In this document: positions 23,847-32,300 of the stretch, one piece after another
Position numbering within the stretch: position 1 is the first letter of the stretch
Layout: each line of letters opens with the position of its first letter
Assembly: GCA_965229505.1 (NCBI GenBank)
Contig: OZ245881.1
Span: 992,001-1,056,000 of the forward strand
Length of the DNA: 64,000 nt
Origin: UBA6059 sp040219045
Lineage (GTDB): Bacteria; Bacteroidota; Bacteroidia; Cytophagales; Cyclobacteriaceae
Direction: 5' to 3'
Translations under genes and position numbers: made by a program
Notes under the pieces: generated by a model
The model's input: the letters and a program-made list of their open reading frames with translations, nothing else
Databases searched by the model: none
Told to the model about the DNA's origin: nothing

Positions 23847-24893
23847 ATGCCGGCTAATAACGTCACCATAGTATCTGATATAAAATCCGCCCTGGCGGAT
23901 TTTTTTTCTACACGTAGATTCAGTGGGGTATTTGTACTGGTTGACGAAAATACCGAGAAGCATTGTCTACCACTTGTCCAGGATGTGCTACCTGAATTTT
24001 GGTTAGTCCGGATCGAGAGTGGTGAAGAGCGAAAGCACATTGAGACTTGTACTCAGGTGTGGAAAAGTATGACTGAGGCCAAACTTGATCGTAAAGCCCT
24101 GATGATCAACCTCGGCGGTGGAGTAATTGGTGATATGGGAGGATTCTGTGCCGGTACTTACAAGCGCGGCATTTCCTTTATCAATGTACCAACTACGCTC
24201 CTGTCACAGGTAGATGCCAGTGTCGGCGGAAAGCTTGGGATTGACTTTGACGGCTTCAAAAATCATATTGGTCTGTTTAAAGATCCTGATCATGTCTTCA
24301 TTTCACCGGAGTTTCTCAATACACTACCTCCTCGGGAGTTGAGATCGGGCTTTGCCGAGGTGGTAAAACACGCGTACATTAGAGACCGTGATTATCTCGG
24401 AAGTCTAAAGTCCGTTGCGCTTGCTGATCAGCCGTGGATGGATCGGATTAAGCATTCGATAACTATTAAGTCAGCAGTGGTGGCTGCAGATCCAACAGAA
24501 CAGCATCTTCGCAAGATTCTTAATTTCGGTCACACCGTTGGCCATGCCATTGAGACCTCCTATTTGGAAACTGACAAGAAACTGCTTCATGGTGAAGCGA
24601 TTGCGGTAGGTATGATCTGTGAACTATACCTTTCTCATAAGCTGCTTGAGCTTGATAAGGACCAGGCAACACAGGAAAGTCGGTACCTGGCAGGGTTGTT
24701 TGAAAGTGAGGCGATAGATCGATCAGATTTTGAAATGATCGTTCAAAACGCTCTACAGGACAAGAAGAATGAGGGGGGTATTGTAAAAATGAGCTTACTA
24801 AGAGATCTGGGTGATTGCACTTATGACATTCCAGTCTCTGGAGCAGATATGCTCGATAGTTTATTTTACTTCAATACTGTTGTCAGTAACTAG
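23847..24893 (+). CDS. aroB: 3-dehydroquinate synthase
   Basis: 348 residues. NAD- and metal-dependent enzyme closing DAHP to 3-dehydroquinate, the second shikimate step. Family blocks are clear: INLGGGVIGDMGGFCAGTYKRG (NAD site), PTTLLSQVDASVGGKLGID, the metal-binding region FAEVVKHAYI, and the histidines in NFGHTVGHAIE and LLHGEAIAVGM. It starts 2 bp after the DAHP synthase stop, indicating cotranscription. Its 3' end overlaps by 4 bp the stop of a small gene on the other strand. Confidence 0.96.
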   Translation: MPANNVTIVSDIKSALADFFSTRRFSGVFVLVDENTEKHCLPLVQDVLPEFWLVRIESGEERKHIETCTQVWKSMTEAKLDRKALMINLGGGVIGDMGGFCAGTYKRGISFINVPTTLLSQVDASVGGKLGIDFDGFKNHIGLFKDPDHVFISPEFLNTLPPRELRSGFAEVVKHAYIRDRDYLGSLKSVALADQPWMDRIKHSITIKSAVVAADPTEQHLRKILNFGHTVGHAIETSYLETDKKLLHGEAIAVGMICELYLSHKLLELDKDQATQESRYLAGLFESEAIDRSDFEMIVQNALQDKKNEGGIVKMSLLRDLGDCTYDIPVSGADMLDSLFYFNTVVSN

Positions 24894-25063
24894 ACGAACT
24901 GCATGTCATCATGAGATTTGCTGATCGTAATGTTTTTGTTCGTCTTGATCTTGTCCAGTCCTTTCATGACCTTCGCCTTAACCGGGCTGAAAAAGAAGTA
25001 GGAAGCTGCGCCGATCAATGTGCTGCCGGCGATCAATGTGGATAATGTTGCTCGTTTGTTCAT
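24890..25063 (-). CDS. Small membrane-anchored protein, YtxH-like
   Basis: 57 residues from ATG 25061-25063, preceded by AGGTGAT as a possible ribosome site; a longer frame to 25141 exists but is less likely because it runs into the start of aroA. A single hydrophobic segment (about 8-25, LSTLIAGSTLIGAASYFFF) is followed by a basic helical tail (KAKVMKGLDKIKTNK) and a short acidic end. This layout resembles YtxH-type proteins; no function can be given. It is antisense between aroB (4-bp 3' overlap) and aroA, which starts 48 bp away. Confidence 0.5.
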   Translation of the reverse strand: MNKRATLSTLIAGSTLIGAASYFFFSPVKAKVMKGLDKIKTNKNITISKSHDDMQFV

Positions 25064-25110
25064 ATCACCTGAGTTTGATTGTTTAACGATTTTGAACCCC
25101 TTTTGTTGAA

Positions 25111-26361
25111 ATGTCCATAGATTATTTAAAGGCCAAGACACTGAAGGTTGACGGGCGAAAGCTCCTCTCCAAGGCAGCTGTACCTCTCAACGCCTCCAAA
25201 AGTGAGACCAATCGTGCATTAATGATCCAGGCCCTCTCAGGTAACCCTATCCAACTCGGAAATCTAGCCATCGCCCGTGACTCACAGACGATGGAGCAGC
25301 TAGTCAGTCAACCTGAGCTCGACCCCTGGGACGTGCTGGACGCAGGCACTACCATGAGGTTTTTGACCGCATATCTCGCAATGCAGCAAAGCACTAAGAC
25401 GATTACGGGTACGCCTCGCATGCAGCAGCGCCCTATCAACCCGCTGGTAGATGCACTGCGAACCTTAGGTGCAGAAATCGAATATCTAAAAAATGAGAAT
25501 TATCCTCCGCTGAAGATCACTGGTATGAAAAGCCAGCTTACAAGGAAGATTAGTATTCCCGGAAATATTAGCAGCCAGTATATTTCCGCCCTGTTAATGA
25601 TTGGCCCGCTCCTATCGGAAGGCATTGAGATCGAGCTGACCAGTGAGATTTATAGCCGACCTTATATCGAGATGACATTGGGACTGATGGCGCATTTCGG
25701 AATTGCCCACCAGTGGACGGGTCAGACCATAAGTATTGCTCCTCAGGAGTATCAGTCAGGCAACTATTCCATCGAATCGGACTGGTCAGGCGCGAGCTAT
25801 TGGTACAGCATAGCAGCCCTATCTGGGAAGAGTACGATTACTTTGAGCGGCCTTAGGGAGAAGTCCCTACAGGGTGATCAGGAAATCGCATGGATCATGG
25901 AGCGACTAGGTGTTAATACCTCATATACGCACTACGGTGTGGTCCTCCTGCCGGGAAAGGCCAACAAAGAGGTGAGTCTTGACTTCAGGGAATGTCCTGA
26001 CTTGGCCCAAACTGTGATGGCGGTAGCCAGCGTGAAAGGTACCAAGCTCCACATGACAGGCCTTGAGAGCCTGAAGATTAAGGAGACGGATCGAATTCTG
26101 GCCATGCAACAAGAGTTGGCTAAAATCGGCGGTGAGTTGATCGAAGGCTCCAATGACTGGACGTTGATTCCCGGCGGAGATCAGTTTGCCGATAATTTAG
26201 TATTCGATACTTATGAAGATCATCGCATGGCCATGGCATTGGCCCCTTTAGGTATAGTCAAACCTGTGGTGATCGAAGAACCCGGCGTAGTAGTGAAGTC
26301 CTACCCGGATTATTGGACACACCTCGATGCGGTGGGGTTTTCACTTCATAAAAATGAATGA
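25111..26361 (+). CDS. aroA: 3-phosphoshikimate 1-carboxyvinyltransferase (EPSP synthase)
   Basis: 416 residues. Adds enolpyruvate from PEP to shikimate-3-phosphate, the sixth step of the pathway and the target of glyphosate. The substrate-binding blocks are present though divergent from E. coli: LNASKSETNRALMIQAL near the N-terminus, LDAGTTMRFLTAYLA, GTPRMQQRPINPLVDALR, SIPGNISSQYISALLMIGP, LKIKETDRILAMQQEL, and DTYEDHRMAMALAPLG near the C-terminus. It follows aroB on the same strand after 217 bp containing a small antisense gene, so it may have its own promoter. Convergent with the 7TMR-DISM hybrid kinase. Confidence 0.93.
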   Translation: MSIDYLKAKTLKVDGRKLLSKAAVPLNASKSETNRALMIQALSGNPIQLGNLAIARDSQTMEQLVSQPELDPWDVLDAGTTMRFLTAYLAMQQSTKTITGTPRMQQRPINPLVDALRTLGAEIEYLKNENYPPLKITGMKSQLTRKISIPGNISSQYISALLMIGPLLSEGIEIELTSEIYSRPYIEMTLGLMAHFGIAHQWTGQTISIAPQEYQSGNYSIESDWSGASYWYSIAALSGKSTITLSGLREKSLQGDQEIAWIMERLGVNTSYTHYGVVLLPGKANKEVSLDFRECPDLAQTVMAVASVKGTKLHMTGLESLKIKETDRILAMQQELAKIGGELIEGSNDWTLIPGGDQFADNLVFDTYEDHRMAMALAPLGIVKPVVIEEPGVVVKSYPDYWTHLDAVGFSLHKNE

Positions 26362-26442
26362 TCCACACTACAGTATCAAAAATTTCAAAGCATCAAATCG
26401 ACTACCTTATCATTGACCTCCTTGGAGGCGTACAGTTGTAGC

Positions 26443-29154
26443 TCAATTTCGAATGTGATTTGCGGTAGCAAGCCAGTCAGTCTCAACTGTTGTATTGATG
26501 CGAATTCGACTAGGAGTAGTACCAAATCGCTTTTTGAATAGCTGAGTAAAGTTCGAAACATTGTCTATCCCACATTGATAGGCTACTTCAGCGACGGTGA
26601 GTTCCTCTTTATGAATAAGCAGATGCCGTGCATGCTGCAATCGCACCTCCCGGATATAGCTTGCAGGAGCTTGTCCACTTGCCTTTTTTACTTTACGATA
26701 CAGGTTCCTTTCACTTAGCGAAAAGTGATTGGATAACTCAATATTATCAAGGTGAGTGTTGGAGATATTGGCAAGAATATACTGGTCCAATTTCTTCTTA
26801 AATGACGAGACTGCATCATCATAAATTGGATCAATTTGCGCTGCTTCGCGAATTTTCTTTGAGGTTTCAAGTGATTTTTCTACACGAACTTTGAGTTCTT
26901 CGAGATCAAATGGCTTGATCATATAGTCATCTACACCCAGGTTAAAGACTTCAATTTTATCCTTGATCAACGTCCGTGCCGTAAGAAATATGATCGGGAT
27001 GCTTGCCCATTTTGAATATTGTTTGATACTCGATGCAAACTCAAACCCATTCATTTTGGGCATGTTGTAGTCGGTGACGATCAGATCAGGCAGCAGTCCC
27101 TCCTGCATCGCCTGCAAACCTTCCAGACCATTTTGATAGGCCACAAGATTGTAGTCTGGAAATTTGGTTTTCAGATAAGCCCTTAGGTCCATGTTGTCTT
27201 CCAACAGGAGGATGGTGCACTTAGCAGAATCGATCGGCCTGACGCTGGTGAGGGTATCAGTGGAGGCCTCCTCTTTGACCAATGCATTGGGAAACCTGAC
27301 GACAAATTTTGTGCCCTGACCAACTACACTGGTGCATTCTACACTTCCATTGTGCAACTCGGTAAACTCCTTAACGATGGAAAGTCCTATGCCTGTTCCC
27401 TCAGATTTGATCGTTCTCGACTGATAATAGCGATCAAAGATCTTCGGTATTTCACCAGCTTCGATTCCTATACCTTCATCACGTACCTGGATTTCAAGGT
27501 CGCGACCGTTTTCGATGATCTCTACGGCTACATCTCCCGGTTCGTCACTGTATTTTATTGCATTGCTGATAAGGTTATTGATGATCTTCTCAAACTTATC
27601 CCGATCAAGACGGGCCATTAGTTCATTGGAGCCGTGGGTGATCAGGAGCCTTTGCTTTCTTTCTTTGGCATAGGCCTGAAAGTTTTCCCTTATCCCGGAA
27701 ATAAGACCTACTACCTCTAGCTTCACCCTGTCTGTAGGCAGCTCCCCTTTATCTAATCGACCAAGGTCGAGCATTTCATTGACTAGCTGGAGCAGGTACT
27801 TTCCATTCTTCAGGGACAGGTTAAGTTCCCTCTGTAGCTCTAGCGGAATCTTCCCACTCTTAATGCTCTGCTCTAGCGGCGAGAGTATTAGCGTCAGAGG
27901 GGTTCTCAATTCATGCGACACGTTATTGAAAAACCGGGTTTTCAGTTCCTGTATATGACTCATTTGCTCTTTCTCTTCTGTGAGCTTATCGATGGTCAGC
28001 TTCCTCTCAAAAGCATCTTTAGAAGCATTGATATAATTTCTGATAAGATCAATAGTAAAAATGGTGTCCCGAATCAAAAAACTGAGAAAGGGAAGGTTGG
28101 TGGTAAGAAATCGATGCGGAACCACTTCGTTTAAGGCGAGGATCAGCCCTATCGCCAGTACAATGAGTATAGAATTGGCGATGAGGTAGACGACAGCTCT
28201 CGGCGTGTGTTGCCGCCATCCTCGATAGATCAAAACGAAGATCATAGCAAATGAGGTAAGAAAATAGACGGTAGCCGCAATCGGAAAAAACACACCGTCC
28301 TGCATATAGGCAAGCGCCAATACAATCGGAAAGAAGGGGAAGGTAAGTACAAAGTGCAGCTTAGGTGAATGTTCCTTAGCCAAGAGATAATGTGCGCTAA
28401 AGGCATGAAAAAAGTAGATGAGTAAAAAGTTTAGATTAATCTCTACCCAACCCACCCAATACATGGAAACATCAAAGAAATGAATAAAGGTCTGGTTTTG
28501 GAGTATGGCCATACCCATGCCGGAAGCGACCACAGCTATATAAAAAGCCACAGTCCGATCCCTGCTCAGCCACCAAAGCGCCAGGTTGATGATAAGGATA
28601 ATAATCTCCATACCTGTAATAAGCGTAGAAGAGGTGAAAATCTCCGTTACATGCTGCTCAAGCTCATCGGTTGATACGGCCTGAATATGTGATAGGGATT
28701 GGTTTTGAATACTAAACCCATGAAATGACGAAATCTTAATGTAGGTCGTGCCCCGCTGCGGGTCAATGGACACAACATTGCGGTAGAAGCCTCGCTGATA
28801 GGACCTCTCGTCGTAATCTATCAGCCGCCCCCCTATGGAGTACCGCCCGTCAACATTCACATAGTACACTTCGATTTGATCCATGTAGTTGGAGAGGTAG
28901 AGATGGTCTGCACCATGCAAGACCTCCGGCTCAATTTTGAGCCAGATGACGGGTTTCTTTGGAGTCCGGCCTTCAAATGGGCTGAAATGAATATGGCCTT
29001 GCCCCTCCTGCATGAACAAGTCCCGAAAAGACAGGTCGGCAATATCTACGTAGATCAAAAACTGATCTGAGGAGACAAAAATATTAGTGGCTGCTGCTCT
29101 TAGGTGCCAACCCAGGAACAATAATACCACGATCAACTTTATACGGGATTTCAT
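26443..29154 (-). CDS. Hybrid sensor kinase: 7TMR-DISM sensor, HisKA, HATPase, receiver, AraC output
   Basis: 903 residues. A signal peptide (about 1-22) leads into a periplasmic 7TMR-DISM extracellular domain (about 25-170; VIWLKIEPEVL, GTTYIKISSFHGFSI), then seven predicted membrane helices (about 175-365). Next come HisKA with His414 in NVSHELRTPLTLILSP, a HATPase with EGTGIGLSIVKEF, a receiver with Asp695 in VTDYNMPKMNG, and an AraC helix-turn-helix (about 790-890, VAEVAYQCGIDNVSNFTQLF). DISM extracellular domains often bind carbohydrate-like ligands. It is divergent from the giant surface protein, with 180 bp between starts, making that gene a candidate target. The ligand is unknown. Confidence 0.93.
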   Translation of the reverse strand: MKSRIKLIVVLLFLGWHLRAAATNIFVSSDQFLIYVDIADLSFRDLFMQEGQGHIHFSPFEGRTPKKPVIWLKIEPEVLHGADHLYLSNYMDQIEVYYVNVDGRYSIGGRLIDYDERSYQRGFYRNVVSIDPQRGTTYIKISSFHGFSIQNQSLSHIQAVSTDELEQHVTEIFTSSTLITGMEIIILIINLALWWLSRDRTVAFYIAVVASGMGMAILQNQTFIHFFDVSMYWVGWVEINLNFLLIYFFHAFSAHYLLAKEHSPKLHFVLTFPFFPIVLALAYMQDGVFFPIAATVYFLTSFAMIFVLIYRGWRQHTPRAVVYLIANSILIVLAIGLILALNEVVPHRFLTTNLPFLSFLIRDTIFTIDLIRNYINASKDAFERKLTIDKLTEEKEQMSHIQELKTRFFNNVSHELRTPLTLILSPLEQSIKSGKIPLELQRELNLSLKNGKYLLQLVNEMLDLGRLDKGELPTDRVKLEVVGLISGIRENFQAYAKERKQRLLITHGSNELMARLDRDKFEKIINNLISNAIKYSDEPGDVAVEIIENGRDLEIQVRDEGIGIEAGEIPKIFDRYYQSRTIKSEGTGIGLSIVKEFTELHNGSVECTSVVGQGTKFVVRFPNALVKEEASTDTLTSVRPIDSAKCTILLLEDNMDLRAYLKTKFPDYNLVAYQNGLEGLQAMQEGLLPDLIVTDYNMPKMNGFEFASSIKQYSKWASIPIIFLTARTLIKDKIEVFNLGVDDYMIKPFDLEELKVRVEKSLETSKKIREAAQIDPIYDDAVSSFKKKLDQYILANISNTHLDNIELSNHFSLSERNLYRKVKKASGQAPASYIREVRLQHARHLLIHKEELTVAEVAYQCGIDNVSNFTQLFKKRFGTTPSRIRINTTVETDWLATANHIRN

Positions 29155-29334
29155 TGTTGCGATAGCTCAGATATCAATCTAAGGAATAAAATACCTCTAT
29201 TACTTGAATAGTAGTTGATTTTTAATCGGTGTTGGCAGTTTTCTGATAGACTTTGGCAGATAACTGATAGTAGGATTATCAGGTTTCCAGTCTCTTTGAT
29301 AAGTTCAATTTTATAGGACTTAAATTCTATACTC

Positions 29335-32300
29335 ATGGAGATACTACTACCCACTTCAGGCCGACGGGATCATGTTGCATGCCGGTCAGCCCTCTTATTC
29401 TTATTGATCATCGGTCTATTATTAACCCAACCCTTCGCTTATGCCCAACCATCGTGGAACCAGCTCGGAGCTGATATCGATGGTGGCACGAATGATGGAT
29501 TGGGAGGGGCCATGGCCATGTCTAGCGATGGCAGTATAGTGGCGGTAGGGGCCGCTAGCGCCAATTCCCTCCAAGGCTATGTCAAGGTTTATCAATACAA
29601 CGGATCCTGGATGCAGCTTGGAGCTACTTTACCAGGGAGTCAGGCGGGTGATTCGTTTGGTTCTTCAGTCAGCCTTAGCGCTGATGGTACTGTATTGGCT
29701 ATAGGTGCGAGCACGAGTGATGCTAATCTTGGAGCTAATTCATTCGCTGGCTATGTGAGCGTCTATGATTATGATGCGACAAACGGATGGCAGCTACGCG
29801 GCAGTTCCATTACTGCTCAAGATGCACAGGAGAATTTTGGCCAGTCGGTCAGTCTCTCCTCAGACGGAAATGTATTGGGTATAGGTGTGCCAGGAGCCGC
29901 AGGAGGAGGTAGTGGAAGAGGGACCTCACGAGCATACAAGTGGAACTCCACTGCCTGGCTGCAAGTGGGGGCGGATATCGATGGAGATACTGATTTTGAA
30001 ACAAGTGGAGTGTCAGTCAGTCTTGTAGTATCAGGTACAGATACCGTCATGGCAATAGGATCTCCAGTATACACCCTCGGATTTGACAATGAGGGACGAG
30101 TGCGAATCTATACCAGAAGTGGAGGTAGCTGGGGAACTCCAGAGATATTAGTAGGCAGTGCGTTTGACAATTTGGGCACCTCAGTAAGTCTGTCTGATGA
30201 TGCGACGCGACTAGGCGTGGGTGCACCTCACGACCTTTTTTCACCTGGGCCATATATTGGCAAGGTACAAGTGTATGAGTTGACCACCTCGTGGACATTA
30301 TTGGGTACTGCCATTACTTCTGGAATCGAATCAGACGACTTTGGTAAATCTGTTGATATTTCCAGTGACGGGTCTTATGTTACTATTGGGGCTCCCGGAC
30401 ATGTGGATACAGATAATCCAGGCGGCCGAGTTGAAATCTGGACCTACGGGACAGATTGGACGCAAGTTGGAGATGCTATCACCGGATCGGCAGAATTTAG
30501 CATGCTGGGTACTTCTGTGACCATTTCCAGCGATGGCTCCATTGCTGGTGCCGGTAGCCCGGCTAATGACGGCACAACAGCCAATGGCTATGCTAGTATT
30601 TACGAGTTTGGCATTATAGCTACAAATACACCTCCGGTCATTACCGCAAGCCAAGTCTTTACGGTAGATGAAAATACGTCTGTGGGTACTGGAGTATCGC
30701 CAGGAGCTGTGCAAGCCACAGACGCGAATGCAGGAGATGAACTTAGTAGCTGGACCATCACAGGAGGAACAGGAGCAAATGTCTTTGCTATCAACGCTAG
30801 TACAGGTATAATAACTGTGAACAGCGCATTGGATTATGAAACCACTACGAGCTACACGCTCACACTGACCGTAAGTGATGGCACAGCTACATCCTCACCA
30901 GCGGAGGTTATAATTAATATTGGAGATATAGATGAGGTGGCGCCCACTGTGACTATCACCTCTTCCAAATCTAATCCTACTAACGCTAACCCCATCCCGA
31001 TCACCATTACTTTCAACGAATCGGTGACAGGCCTGGAGGCATCTGATATCGACGTGGATGGAGCAGGCAAGGGAGACCTGATGGGATCTGGCGACAGCTA
31101 TACAATGGACTTGACTCCTTCCGGAGACGGCACTATTACTGTCAATATTAACGCTAATGTCGCCCAGGATCTTGCAAATAACGGCAATACAGCCGCTGAG
31201 CAATTCTCTATAATATCTGATAGAACGAATCCACAAGTCTTCATTTATGGAGCCGCACCAGATTTTTCAGAATTAACCGCCGTAAATGGTCCCTTTGATA
31301 TTTCTGTAACATTCCCCGGTTCTGCTTCTTTTGGAGAGGTCGTCAATGGATTTGAGATTGATGATATAGAGTTGACCAATGGTGCCACCGCAGGTGCTCC
31401 TGAGTTAGTGGCAGGCAATTTCAACTATTATAGAGTCTCCATTACGCCCGGAACGGAAGATTTCACGATCACCATACTGGCTAATGGTGTAACTGATGAT
31501 GCAGGCAATGGTAATCAAGAAGGTGCTGTGACGATCAGCTATGATATAACACCACCTACGCCTGTGATCACCTCTGAAGCATCCGGTCTGACCAATCTGG
31601 CGACTATCCCCATTACGGTCACCTTTGAAGAACCGGGAGCTGTGGAGGATTTGGTTACTCAGTTTGTCGCGGAGGACATCACGGTAGTAGGTGCGACCAT
31701 CAGCAATTTCGCAGGTGAAGGAAGTACCTACACGATGAACCTGGTGCCATCGGCCAATACGAACGGTACGATCACGGTAGATATTGCCGCTGATGTAGCT
31801 GAGGATAAAGCAGGCAATGCCAATCTCGTAGCTCAGCAGTTTACGATTGATTATGATCGCACGGTACCCAAGCCGACCATCACTCTAGGAGACTATACGA
31901 ACAGCAAACCAATTCCTGCCTCAATTAGCCTATCGGAGGAGCTAGACGGTTTTGGCAGTGCTAATATCAGTGTCACAAGTGCCTCTATCTCCAATTTCAC
32001 TCCGGGTGCTAACAACACCTACACTTTCAACCTTGCCATAGCCGCTGGTACCGATAGTACAAAGGTCACTGTCAGTATCGCTGCAGCACAGTTTACGGAT
32101 GTTGCCGGGAATGGAAACCTGGCAGCCACAGCAAGCATAATTTATGATATCAGACCACCCGTACCGGTCATCACGTCGCAAGCATATCACAGTGGCACTG
32201 CATTCGCAGGGACAGTTAAGATAAACGAGCAAGTCGTCGACTTTCCAAGATCAGACCTCACAATCAATGGAGGGAGTATTGGTAGCCTGAATGATGGCGC

